Positions 8,796 to 15,793 are shown, counted from the first letter of the stretch. The stretch: DNA of 64,000 nt from Methylophilaceae bacterium (GCA_027488395.1 JAIYBT010000024.1:1-64000), one strand, 5' to 3'. Notes: generated by a model from the letters alone, not told the origin. Translations and numbers: made by a program.

Positions 8796-9881
8796 ATGAA
8801 ATGCGGCATTGTTGGCTTGCCCAACGTTGGTAAATCCACCCTATTTAACGCCATTACCAAAGCCGGTATTGCGGCAGAAAACTACCCTTTTTGCACCATT
8901 GAGCCCAATGTCGGCATCGTGGAAGTGCCAGACACGCGCTTGCAACCCTTGATTGATATTGTGAACCCGCAAAAAGTACAACCCGCGATTGTGGAGTTTG
9001 TGGATATTGCAGGCCTGGTGGCAGGCGCCTCCAAAGGGGAAGGCTTGGGCAATAAGTTTTTAGCCAACATCCGCGAGACGGATGCCATTGCCCACGTGGT
9101 GCGTTGCTTTGAAGATGGCAACGTGATTCACGTGGCTGGCAAAGTGGACCCGCTCGCCGATATCGAAGTAATCAACACCGAGTTAGCCCTTGCCGACATG
9201 GAAACGGTTGAAAAAACCCTGCAACGCGAAGGCAAAAAAGCCAAAAGTGGCGACAAAGACGCCATTGCCTTGGTAAAAGTGCTAGATAAAGTGCTGCCCT
9301 GCCTTAACGAAGCCAAAGCCGTACGCACCTTAAAGCTCGATGCAGACGAACTCGCCCTACTCAAACCCTTATGTTTAATCACGGTAAAACCCGTGATGTA
9401 CATCACCAATGTCACCGAAGGCGGTTTTGAAAACAACCCGCACCTAGATAAAGTAGTCGCCCTCGCCAAATCAGAGCATGCCCCCGTGGTGACCATTTGC
9501 GCCAAAATTGAAGGCGAAATCGCCGAGCTAGACGACGCCGACAAACTCGAATTTTTACAAGAACTCGGCCAAGAAGAGCCCGGCCTTAACCGCGTGATTC
9601 GCGCCGCCTACGATTTATTAGGCCTACAAACCTACTTTACCGCTGGCGTACAAGAAGTACGCGCCTGGACCGTGAAAAAAGGTGCCACCGCCCCGCAAGC
9701 CGCAGGCGTAATCCACACCGATTTTGAACGCGGTTTTATCCGCGCCGAAGTCATCGCCTACGACGAATACATCAAAAACAAAGGTGAAAAAGGCGCCCAA
9801 GAAGCCGGCAAAATGCGCCTAGAAGGCAAAGAATACATCGTGCAAGATGGCGACGTGATGCATTTTAGGTTTAACGTATAA
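8796..9881 (+). CDS. ychF: Redox-responsive ATPase / GTPase-like protein YchF
   Basis: YchF is an Obg-related, ribosome-associated P-loop protein that in E. coli and human prefers ATP. The 361-residue length is standard. The Walker A motif is [15 protein letters not shown]. Switch regions and the family signature [29 protein letters not shown] are intact. The position of the NKxD guanine motif reads NVTE, as expected for ATP-preferring YchF. The C-terminal TGS-like domain (residues ~280-361) ends [18 protein letters not shown]. The ATG is preceded by AAGGTCCCCGTCT. Confidence 0.97.
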   Translation: MKCGIVGLPNVGKSTLFNAITKAGIAAENYPFCTIEPNVGIVEVPDTRLQPLIDIVNPQKVQPAIVEFVDIAGLVAGASKGEGLGNKFLANIRETDAIAHVVRCFEDGNVIHVAGKVDPLADIEVINTELALADMETVEKTLQREGKKAKSGDKDAIALVKVLDKVLPCLNEAKAVRTLKLDADELALLKPLCLITVKPVMYITNVTEGGFENNPHLDKVVALAKSEHAPVVTICAKIEGEIAELDDADKLEFLQELGQEEPGLNRVIRAAYDLLGLQTYFTAGVQEVRAWTVKKGATAPQAAGVIHTDFERGFIRAEVIAYDEYIKNKGEKGAQEAGKMRLEGKEYIVQDGDVMHFRFNV

Positions 9882-9985
9882 ATCAACCGCTAAACCAGCC
9901 AAATACCAGCAAATTATGCCTGATTCATGGTTTTTACTTTGACAAACGCCCACTTAATCAATAGAATTGCGCCTTCAGTTTTACT

Positions 9986-10062
9986 GGTGATGTAGCTCAG
10001 CTGGTTAGAGCACAGGATTCATAATCCTGGGGTCGAGGGTTCAAGTCCCTCTTTCACCACCA
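9986..10062 (+). tRNA. tRNA-Met (elongator-type, anticodon CAT)
   Basis: The cloverleaf has D stem GCTC/GAGC, anticodon arm CAGGA-TTCATAA-TCCTG, variable loop GGGTC, T arm GAGGG-TTCAAGT-CCCTC and encoded CCA (77 nt). The acceptor is GGTGATG against TTTCACC, which leaves a T-T mismatch at the sixth pair and a G-T at the seventh. This is unusual and fits replacement of the 3' end by an integrating element. The AT-rich retron island starts immediately downstream. Confidence 0.93.
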
Positions 10063-10068
10063 ATACCT

Positions 10069-10102
10069 AAGCGGCTTCCAGAGATGGAAGCCGTTTTCTT
10101 TT
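10069..10102 (+). terminator. Terminator after tRNA-Met
   Basis: Stem CGGCTTCCA / TGGAAGCCG with a GAGA loop (right arm 10085-10093) is followed by TTTTCTTTT. Confidence 0.85.
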
Positions 10103-10118
10103 ATACAATCCCTAACAT

Positions 10119-10140
10119 TAGTAGCCACTTAGTAGCCAGT
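10119..10140. repeat. Two 11-bp direct repeats TAGTAGCCA(c/g)T, possible integrase arm sites
   Basis: TAGTAGCCACT and TAGTAGCCAGT lie head-to-tail with an 11-bp period, just past the tRNA-Met terminator. Short direct repeats with about one helical turn spacing next to a tRNA resemble arm-type sites of tyrosine-recombinase islands. No integrase gene is in the window, so this would be a remnant at best. Confidence 0.4.
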
Positions 10141-10181
10141 ACCTATCATGTGGTTGGGATAAAAAGTGATCACAATATATC

Positions 10182-11210
10182 TCACCAACTAATTACATAG
10201 TTCTCTTTGAGAATCTTTTTCCCCTCTAATGCATCCCTATCTGATGGATTAACAAAAAGAATGAAATCACAAATCCCAAAGATATGGGCTAGATAATTTG
10301 CTCTAGTTTCACCAATTTTTAATAAATGATTTTCTAGCCCATATTGACTGATATAGTAAATAACTTGCCTCAACTCTCTCCTGACATTTCTTGGAACCTG
10401 TAACTTCTTGTTTACCACGATTCCAGTTACTTCTTGACGTTGATGCCCATACATTAGACGCGTTTTAGAGTTGTTAACTTTTAAATCCAACTTTTTCAAT
10501 TCTTTTTTTACTAAAGTGATTAAAGGATTTACCTCAAAAGCACCAGAAAAAGTTAAATCATCTGCATATCTGGTATATCTAATTGCTAACTCTTTACAAT
10601 ACTCCGCAATAGCCTCATCAAATTCTCTTAAGAAAATGTTTGATAATGCAGGACTGGTAGGGGCGCCTTGAGGCAGGCCGCCACTTAAAGTACAAATTCT
10701 TGTGAGATAGTAAGTTAATCTTTTAGAATATCCGCAGCTTGAAAAAAACTGCTTGACCAACTTGGTTGATAAAGATGGAAAGAAATTTTGAATATCTACA
10801 GTTAATACCTGTTTTTGATATCTGTGGAATCGAGCATTGTCTTTAATAGATCTGTTTTGAACATATGCTTTGGCATATTGACTAGGCTCGACTTTATTTA
10901 AAACCTCATCAAGAATCCATCTTTGAATACTTTTAAGATTAGGCAGGGGTTCAGATATTTCACGGTCACCACCAGATCGTTTAGGTATTTTGAATGTGCG
11001 GTAGTATCGTTCCTGCAAATACCCAACTGAACGTATATATGACTCGTCAATGCCGACTAAAAGGCTTAAATGTTTAAGCGAGTAAATGATTGGCAAGTCA
11101 TTTTTGTGAATATTAGAAGCATACTCTAAACATCTAGCAATATAGGCATGATCATATCCAGCTTTCTCAGCCTCAAATCTAAAGTTTTTGCAGTATGTTT
11201 GAAAATCCAT
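10182..11210 (-). CDS. Retron reverse transcriptase
   Basis: The 342-residue reverse transcriptase reads the adjacent msr-msd RNA and makes branched msDNA. Retron-specific features are present in order: PKRSGGDREISEPLPNLKSIQRWI near the N-terminus; the domain-X type block SIKDNARFH (NAxxH) before VLTVDIQNFFPSL (first catalytic Asp); LPQGAPTSPALSNIFL; RYTRYADDLTFSG with the YADD catalytic pair; and VNNSKTRLMYGHQRQEVTGIVVN, where VTG is the usual retron motif. The ATG at 11210 is only eight nt beyond the a2 repeat of the ncRNA, the classical retron layout. Base composition is much more AT-rich than the flanking housekeeping genes, which suggests transfer. The two genes upstream are presumably the effector and partner, because retrons act as tripartite anti-phage toxin-antitoxin systems. 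Confidence 0.95.
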   Translation of the reverse strand: MDFQTYCKNFRFEAEKAGYDHAYIARCLEYASNIHKNDLPIIYSLKHLSLLVGIDESYIRSVGYLQERYYRTFKIPKRSGGDREISEPLPNLKSIQRWILDEVLNKVEPSQYAKAYVQNRSIKDNARFHRYQKQVLTVDIQNFFPSLSTKLVKQFFSSCGYSKRLTYYLTRICTLSGGLPQGAPTSPALSNIFLREFDEAIAEYCKELAIRYTRYADDLTFSGAFEVNPLITLVKKELKKLDLKVNNSKTRLMYGHQRQEVTGIVVNKKLQVPRNVRRELRQVIYYISQYGLENHLLKIGETRANYLAHIFGICDFILFVNPSDRDALEGKKILKENYVISW

Positions 11211-11218
11211 AATAAAAA

Positions 11219-11412
11219 ATAGCCTAGTACCACTGTGTAGACTTTCATGAAGTAATTTAGAATAAATTACTCACGCCGTCAGGCGTACTAGTAAAATAAC
11301 TGGAGGCTCCGGCGACAGTTATTCTACTAGTATGGCTAGTAAATCAGTACTTCCTAGAGGGGCGAATCGCCGCTCATATAGCTTTCGCTATAAAGGTCTG
11401 GTACTAGGCTAT
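11219..11412 (-). ncRNA. Retron msr-msd RNA with perfect 14-bp a1/a2 repeats
   Basis: ATAGCCTAGTACCA (11219-11232) is the exact reverse complement of 11399-11412, forming the a1/a2 stem that closes a 194-nt RNA transcribed leftward. Inside, reading 5' to 3' on the minus strand, are: a GAAA-tetraloop hairpin with stem TATAGC/GCTATA (11377-11392); a second small hairpin around 11358-11375; the long msd hairpin with arms 11285-11302 and 11316-11333 (16 of 18 positions pairing) and a GC-rich loop; a hairpin CGCC-GTCA-GGCG (11274-11285); and AGTAATTT/AAATTACT (11251-11271). The 5' repeat overlaps the stop codon of the winged-helix gene. I cannot fix the branching guanosine from sequence alone. Confidence 0.9.
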
Positions 11413-11711
11413 AAAAAACAAGACTCTTTCTTTGTTGGTAAATATACAGTATCAATTTCCGTTTTCGTAATTTTATAACGCTCATCGCTTGATAGCCATC
11501 TACCCTTACCGTCATAAAATCGATTATTTAACTCTCTCTTACCCAACTCAGTCAGCTCAATAGCTTCCTCACTAAGATGAATCCAGCCCAAATTAACCGC
11601 TTCATTTATCAGACCTGAAACTTGTGAGTAAACCAACCCTTGAGCCAGAAGAAAATCAATATCAGCTTTTGCCCCAACCAGCTGCAACAACATTCTCATT
11701 TTATTATTCAT
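11409..11711 (-). CDS. Retron-associated small winged-helix protein
   Basis: About 100 residues with the look of a winged-helix DNA-binding domain: helical MRMLLQLVGAKADIDFLLAQG, then SQVSGLINEAVNLGWI, then the wing IELTELGKREL (the common LTxxGxxxL pattern). The frame extends to 11741 through a TTG. The ATG at 11711 is better because AAGG lies eight nt upstream and the preceding gene stops at 11717, giving tight coupling. Its TAG stop (11409-11411) sits inside the a1 repeat of the retron RNA. It is probably the DNA- or msDNA-binding partner of the system; the exact role is unknown. Confidence 0.8.
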   Translation of the reverse strand: MNNKMRMLLQLVGAKADIDFLLAQGLVYSQVSGLINEAVNLGWIHLSEEAIELTELGKRELNNRFYDGKGRWLSSDERYKITKTEIDTVYLPTKKESCFL

Positions 11712-11716
11712 CACTA

Positions 11717-12556
11717 TCACCTTGGGAAGGGGGCCGGCCAATTTGAATCATTACGATGATTTTTAACCCAGTACATTGGCAAAGTATTATTAGGGGTTCT
11801 TGCTAAAGTTACAAGTGCCTCGCACCCTTGATAGCCACGCATATAATCCTTGTGAACCTTCAAGTATTTCTGCCAGATTTGATCTATTAATTGATACGCA
11901 TGATTTTTATCGGTGATATAAGGGTTGTTTTTAATACCAGCCTCAACTAGTTCAGCATAAAAAATTGGCAAACTTAATTGTTGCAAATAATCTACGCCTT
12001 GCTGCATTGTCACCAAACTTAAAATAATGATTTTGTCCTGCTCTAGCAACATCCCCTTGACTGGTAAAGCAGCATCTTCCACGGTTCGTCCTGAACCTAC
12101 AAAATCATCAACCAAAACCACCAATATCTTGTGCGAATTTATTTTATCTCGATCAATAATTGGTATTGCTCTTGCTGATGCTGTCAGACCCGATGGGGCA
12201 GTGCTGTGCTGAATTAGAAGCGGATAGCTATATATCAAACTGTGTGCGCTTTTTGCTTTATGCTTATCTAAATCTTGCTGTTTGACTATGGGCAAGAAAA
12301 TTACCTCGTCAACATCATGCCAAACAGCAACATCAATATTATTTAAAGCCTTAATCTGTAAGCTGTAGTATTGCGTCAGCGAATATACAGAATATAGTTT
12401 TGTCAGATTAATGAATAAATACTGTTCCTCTTCATTAAGCATTGATAATAAAGCGCAAAGGTTATCAAAAGCAGATTGTTGAGCTGCAACAGTTGGGAAT
12501 TGCCATTGCTTATCCCCCCAAATTTTAGTTAATAAACCAACTTTTTCTATCTTCAT
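11717..12556 (-). CDS. Retron-associated phosphoribosyltransferase-like protein (probable effector)
   Basis: First gene of the retron operon, 279 residues. A type-I phosphoribosyltransferase PRPP loop is clear at about residues 145-160: hydrophobic strand ILVVLV followed by DDFVGSGRTVED, matching the canonical V-V-D-D-x-x-x-T/S-G-x-T pattern. The N-terminal ~90 residues are helical with no motif I recognise. The protein does not look like a purine or pyrimidine salvage enzyme end to end. In retrons the extra gene is usually the toxin, so a PRPP- or nucleotide-consuming effector held in check by RT-msDNA is a reasonable inference. Published retron classifications, as I recall, include a PRTase/winged-helix type. 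The composition is AT-rich like the RT gene. Confidence 0.8.
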   Translation of the reverse strand: MKIEKVGLLTKIWGDKQWQFPTVAAQQSAFDNLCALLSMLNEEEQYLFINLTKLYSVYSLTQYYSLQIKALNNIDVAVWHDVDEVIFLPIVKQQDLDKHKAKSAHSLIYSYPLLIQHSTAPSGLTASARAIPIIDRDKINSHKILVVLVDDFVGSGRTVEDAALPVKGMLLEQDKIIILSLVTMQQGVDYLQQLSLPIFYAELVEAGIKNNPYITDKNHAYQLIDQIWQKYLKVHKDYMRGYQGCEALVTLARTPNNTLPMYWVKNHRNDSNWPAPFPR

Positions 12557-12956
12557 CTGACATTTTCGGTAAATCTTTTTTTAATAATATCCCAATATAA
12601 ACAGATTTATTCATTATTTAATTGGCATACATTTCTCACGGCTCCGGTTCTTAAATGTCCTTTATATCTAGTCTAGGGCTTCGCCCAATCCGCGCTGTGC
12701 GGCGCGCTTGCGCGCGGCGCGCAGTGCGTTTGCGCGAAGCCTAGAACGGTACTTTTAATGGTGTTTTATCGCTAGGCAAGTATCTAAAAAATATCATTGG
12801 CGCGTTAGCCTCAGTGATATACAAACAGCGGTCTCTGACTGCTTCCACCATAATGGCAGTATCAAATAGAGTGTGTAGCTCTTGCACCGCATCCGCAGAA
12901 AAACAGGTTCAGGTCTTGCAAAACAACATGTCACCGATTTATCCCTTTCAGTCTTA
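12557..12956. other. 400-bp gap upstream of the retron operon
   Basis: No convincing gene is visible. The first ~100 bp are AT-rich and should hold the leftward promoter of the retron operon. A GC-rich hairpin follows (12672-12745). At 12916-12929 the sequence TTGCAAAACAACAT recurs at 13988-14001, upstream of pqqA cassette 2, so some homology extends beyond the cassette. Confidence 0.6.
12672..12745. repeat. Long GC-rich inverted repeat (hairpin) at island edge
   Basis: Outer arms TCTAGGGCTTCGC (12672-12684) and GCGAAGCCTAGA (12734-12745) match apart from one bulged G. Inside them CGCGCTGTGC (12691-12700) pairs with GCGCAGTGCG (12719-12728) using two G-T pairs. The centre is a run of alternating GC. 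It contrasts with the AT-rich island and could be a REP-type element, a structured RNA or an insulating terminator. Confidence 0.7.
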
Positions 12957-12961
12957 CAAAA

Positions 12962-12990
12962 CAAAAAACCCGACACTCGGTCGGGTTTTT
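12962..12990 (-). terminator. Terminator of pqqA copy 1
   Basis: AAACCCGAC-ACTCG-GTCGGGTTT forms a strong hairpin. On the minus strand it is followed by TTTTTG, and it has T-runs on both sides, so it can act in both directions. Confidence 0.85.
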
Positions 12991-13012
12991 GTCATTTTAG
13001 CCTGAGCTAAAA

Positions 13013-13084
13013 TTATTTGTTCATGACGTACATAGTGACTTCAAAGCCAAAACGCATTTCTGTAGCAGCTGGTTTAGTCCACAT
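13013..13084 (-). CDS. pqqA: PQQ precursor peptide PqqA, copy 1
   Basis: A 23-residue peptide starts MWTKPAATEMRFGFEVTMY and ends VMNK. It carries the PqqA hallmark E-V-T-M-Y, in which the Glu15 and Tyr19 side chains are cross-linked by the radical-SAM enzyme PqqE (with PqqD) and become the PQQ skeleton. The ATG is preceded by AGGAGATTATT, an excellent ribosome-binding site. A terminator follows 23 bp beyond the stop. pqqBCDE are not in the window. PQQ is the cofactor of methanol and sugar dehydrogenases. The gene is shorter than the usual ORF cut-off, so it is easily missed. Confidence 0.95.
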   Translation of the reverse strand: MWTKPAATEMRFGFEVTMYVMNK

Positions 13085-13253
13085 AATAATCTCCTGATTT
13101 TAATGTTTAAGTATCGGTACAACATCTTCACAGTATGCGCCGAGGGCTAACACTTGTAGAGCGCACATTCACGCGAAAACCACTCATGATTTTCACCAGC
13201 GCAGGGTAATCAATCGCGTGGCGCATTTGGCATACCAAATGGTTTACACAAAG

Positions 13254-13559
13254 CTATGCGACCATAGGTGTTAGCGGCTTCACATCTGCTTTGAAATGCG
13301 TGCGGGCTTGCCATAAATCATAGGCCGTTTGCTCTGCCAGCCAAACATCCGCGCGACCACCGTTTTCTAACCCTAACCATTTTTCGAGGCGAAGTGCCAT
13401 TTCAGGTGAAATTGCTGCCCGACCATTTAACACTTTAGAAAGCGTTGGACGGGCAACGCCCAATTGTTCAGCGGCATCGGTCACAGACAGGCCAAGCGCT
13501 GGCAAGATGTCATCACGTAGTGTTTCACCTGGGTGCGGTGGATTGTGCATTCTGCTCAT
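13254..13559 (-). CDS. higA: Antitoxin HigA, XRE-family HTH
   Basis: A 101-residue antitoxin from the ATG at 13559, preceded by AAAGGACAACG; the frame is open further upstream but without a better start. It begins MSRMHNPPHPGETLRDDILPA, the classical HigA start, followed by a helix-turn-helix (LSVTDAAEQLGVARPTLSKVL...G), PEMALRLEKWLGLENG and the C-terminal WLAEQTAYDLWQA. It neutralises HigB and represses the operon. It is the second gene after higB with a 10-bp gap, the normal HigBA order. It lies between pqqA cassettes 1 and 2. Confidence 0.93.
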   Translation of the reverse strand: MSRMHNPPHPGETLRDDILPALGLSVTDAAEQLGVARPTLSKVLNGRAAISPEMALRLEKWLGLENGGRADVWLAEQTAYDLWQARTHFKADVKPLTPMVA

Positions 13560-13569
13560 CGTTGTCCTT

Positions 13570-13848
13570 TCAATGGTAATCCTGATAATCGACCAAAATA
13601 GCGTCTTCACCTTCAAACATAAATGTCATGCGCCAGTTGCCGTTGACCATGATTGAATAATGCACTGCCAGCTCACCTTCCAAGGAATGTAACCGCCAAC
13701 CTGGCACATTCATATCACCCGCATCCTTGGCATTATCCAATCTGGATAATTGCCGCGCCAGCCTTGATGTATGATGCGGCTGTATGCCTGCTTTGCTGCC
13801 AGTTTCAAAAAACTGTTGCAGCCCTTTGTGTTTGAATGATTTGATCAT
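13570..13848 (-). CDS. higB: Toxin HigB, RelE-superfamily mRNA interferase
   Basis: A 92-residue toxin with typical HigB sequence: MIKSFKHKGLQQFFETGSKAG at the N-terminus, LARQLSRLDNA, the MNVPGWRLHSLEGE segment, and the C-terminal NGNWRMTFMFEGEDAILVDYQDYH that carries the basic and His residues of the ribosome-dependent nuclease. It is expected to cleave translated mRNA when HigA is lost. The downstream antitoxin gene is intact, so the module looks functional. Confidence 0.93.
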   Translation of the reverse strand: MIKSFKHKGLQQFFETGSKAGIQPHHTSRLARQLSRLDNAKDAGDMNVPGWRLHSLEGELAVHYSIMVNGNWRMTFMFEGEDAILVDYQDYH

Positions 13849-14024
13849 TTTAAATTTAGTGTAATGTGTAGCGTTACAGATGTCAATGATTAGCCTTGTC
13901 TTTGCAGAGGAATAACATCCGCAGAGGTTTGCATACCGAATTGACTTGTAATGAAATCAGCAATCTTTTGAAACACAAAAAGGGGCTTTGCAAAACAACA
14001 TCTTAACCATCTACCCAAATTCGA

Positions 14025-14069
14025 TTTGTACATTTAACCTTTGTACATTTAACCTTTGTACATTTAACC
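14025..14069. repeat. Three perfect 15-bp tandem repeats
   Basis: TTTGTACATTTAACC occurs three times in a row (14025, 14040, 14055). The stretch is bracketed by GGCTTTGCAAAACAA at 13984 and 14075. It lies just beyond the terminator end of pqqA cassette 2. Confidence 0.95.
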
Positions 14070-14086
14070 AAAGTGGCTTTGCAAAA

Positions 14087-14115
14087 CAAAAAACCCGACA
14101 CTGGGTCGGGTTTTT
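14087..14115 (-). terminator. Terminator of pqqA copy 2
   Basis: AAACCCGAC-ACTGG-GTCGGGTTT hairpin with flanking T/A runs; same as copies 1 and 3 apart from one loop base relative to copy 1. Confidence 0.85.
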
Positions 14116-14137
14116 GTCATGTTAGCCTGTGCTAAAA

Positions 14138-14209
14138 TTATTTATTCATCACGTACATAGTTACTTCAAAGCCAAAACGCATTTCTGTAGCAGCTGGTTT
14201 AGTCCACAT
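14138..14209 (-). CDS. pqqA: PQQ precursor peptide PqqA, copy 2
   Basis: Encodes exactly the same 23-residue peptide as copies 1 and 3, with synonymous changes only (for example Val, Asn and the second Val codons near the 3' end). Glu15 and Tyr19 of the E-V-T-M-Y core are present, and AGGAGATTATG lies just before the ATG. Purifying selection on the peptide with drift at silent sites argues that the copy is functional rather than a fresh assembly artefact. Confidence 0.95.
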   Translation of the reverse strand: MWTKPAATEMRFGFEVTMYVMNK

Positions 14210-14461
14210 CATAATCTCCTGATTTAAATGTTTAAGTATAGGTACAACGTGTGCACAGTATGCGCTTAGGACTAATACTTGTAGAGCGCACATTCACGCG
14301 AAAACCACTCATGATTTTCACCAGCGGTGGGTGATGATTTTGGTTTGTTGGGTTGTATTGTTTTTCTTAGGTGGATTAAAAGCCAGTTTGTTAAACATTC
14401 ACTGATAGATATTGTCGGAACCAGCTATAGTCTTGGGTGGTGTTTAACAGTTAGGGTAAAT

Positions 14462-15793
14462 ATGCGTATTGTGCGTGTAGTAATGACGAGTGTGCTAGCA
14501 CTGTCGATCAGCGCTTGTGGCAGTTCAGCGAAACTTTCGCTGACGAATGGCATGGGACCACAGCCGATATTACCGCCGCCGCAACAGTCGTTGATACCAA
14601 CGGTGCAGATTGCGCCTGCGGTAGGTTGGTCTAATGGTGCTAAACCGCAGGTGGCGCCTGGGTTGGCTGTGCATCTGTATGCCAAGGGTCTGCAACACCC
14701 ACGTTGGCTGCATGTGTTACCGAATGGCGATGTGTTGGTGGCGGAATCTAACGCGCCAACCTCTACAAACACTACGTTTAGTCTGCGCCGTTGGATTGCC
14801 AGCAAGGTGATGGCGCGGGCGGGTGCAGGGGTTGCCAGTGCCGATCGCATCACGTTGTTACGCGATGTCAATCACGATGGCGTGGTTGATTTGCAGACTG
14901 TGTTTGTGACGGGCTTACATTCACCGTTTGGCATGGCGCTGGTAGGCGAGGATTTATACATTGCGAATACTGATGCTGTGATGCGCTATCGTTATGCCAC
15001 AGGGCAAACCCTGCTCACAGGCCAAGGCACCAAGGTGATGGATTTGCCAGCGGGTCCAATCAATTATCATTGGACTAAAAATATCGTTGCCAGCCCAGAT
15101 GGCAGTCAGTTGTATGTGACGGTGGGATCGAATAGCAATGTGGGTGAAAACGGCCTACAGCATGAAGTTGGCAGAGCGGCGATTTGGGAACTGGATACAC
15201 GAACAGCCACGCACCGTATTTTTGCCTCGGGCTTACGCAATCCCAACGGCATGGCGTGGGAACCTCACACCCAATCGTTATGGGTGGTGGTGAATGAACG
15301 CGATGAAATCGGGAGCGACCTGGTGCCTGATTATTTAACATTGGTGAAAGACGGGGGCTTTTATGGCTGGCCATATAGTTATTATGGCCAGCATGTTGAT
15401 CAACGGGTGCAACCGCAAGACCCCGCATTAGTGGCGACTGCGATATCACCGAGCTACGCGCTTGGACCGCATACTGCCTCGTTAGGGCTAGTATATGCAG
15501 ATGTCGCTACTTATCCACCCGCTTTTAGAAATGGCATGTTCATTGCCCAACATGGCTCATGGAACCGCAAACCAATGAGCGGCTATCAAGTTATTTTTGT
15601 GCCGTTTAAACAAAGTGCCCCAGCAGGCTTACCTATAAACGTGTTGACGGGTTTTTTAAATGACAAGGGTGAAGCGCAAGGCAGGCCAGTGGGATTGGCG
15701 ATGGATGCGCAAGGCGGCTTGTTGGTCGCGGATGATGTTGGCAACCGCATTTGGCGCGTAACGCCGACACTGCCGCTGAAGAATCAACACTAG
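14462..15793 (+). CDS. PQQ-type soluble sugar / sorbosone dehydrogenase-like lipoprotein
   Basis: A 443-residue protein from the ATG at 14462 (preceded by AGGGTAAAT); the open frame reaches back to 14327 into cassette DNA, but without signal-peptide logic. The N-terminus MRIVRVVMTSVLALSISAC is a lipoprotein signal with lipobox Cys. The rest is a six-bladed beta-propeller of the glucose/sorbosone dehydrogenase family: APGLAVHLYAKGLQHPRWLHVLPNGDVLVAES, GLHSPFGMALVG, GLRNPNGMAWEP, VVVNERDEIGSDLVPDYLT, GGFYGWPYSYYG, AQHGSWNRKPMSGY. Family members oxidise aldoses using PQQ, although substrates vary and PQQ binding is not proven here. It is flanked by pqqA copies 2 and 3, which fits a PQQ link. Confidence 0.85.
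   Translation: MRIVRVVMTSVLALSISACGSSAKLSLTNGMGPQPILPPPQQSLIPTVQIAPAVGWSNGAKPQVAPGLAVHLYAKGLQHPRWLHVLPNGDVLVAESNAPTSTNTTFSLRRWIASKVMARAGAGVASADRITLLRDVNHDGVVDLQTVFVTGLHSPFGMALVGEDLYIANTDAVMRYRYATGQTLLTGQGTKVMDLPAGPINYHWTKNIVASPDGSQLYVTVGSNSNVGENGLQHEVGRAAIWELDTRTATHRIFASGLRNPNGMAWEPHTQSLWVVVNERDEIGSDLVPDYLTLVKDGGFYGWPYSYYGQHVDQRVQPQDPALVATAISPSYALGPHTASLGLVYADVATYPPAFRNGMFIAQHGSWNRKPMSGYQVIFVPFKQSAPAGLPINVLTGFLNDKGEAQGRPVGLAMDAQGGLLVADDVGNRIWRVTPTLPLKNQH

Larger units (their letters stand above)
12957..13201 (-). repeat. pqqA cassette, copy 1
   Basis: First of three ~245-bp direct repeats. Each holds, on the minus strand, a conserved upstream region, ribosome-binding site, pqqA and a terminator. 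It differs from copy 3 by about eight substitutions and no indels over 243 bp, as counted by eye. It lies between the retron operon and higBA. Confidence 0.95.
14082..14326 (-). repeat. pqqA cassette, copy 2
   Basis: Second ~245-bp direct repeat with the same content and orientation as copies 1 and 3. It differs from copy 3 by about nine substitutions. Its upstream end faces the promoter region of the PQQ-type dehydrogenase gene at 14462. Confidence 0.95.

Noticed and set aside
8796-9881. Missing NKxD motif in YchF as an anomaly
   Set aside because: YchF proteins naturally carry N-x-x-E and prefer ATP.
10182-11210. Group II intron or diversity-generating RT
   Set aside because: No intron RNA domains V/VI, no maturase or endonuclease domain and no variable-repeat target. 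NAxxH, VTG and the a1/a2 RNA are retron features.
12672-12745. Second retron ncRNA
   Set aside because: It has inverted repeats but no adjacent RT and no msr/msd-like layout; the true RNA at 11219-11412 is directly upstream of the RT.
14327-14461. N-terminal 45 residues of the PQQ-type dehydrogenase frame
   Set aside because: They lack a signal-peptide pattern; AGGGTAAAT and a lipoprotein signal start at 14462.
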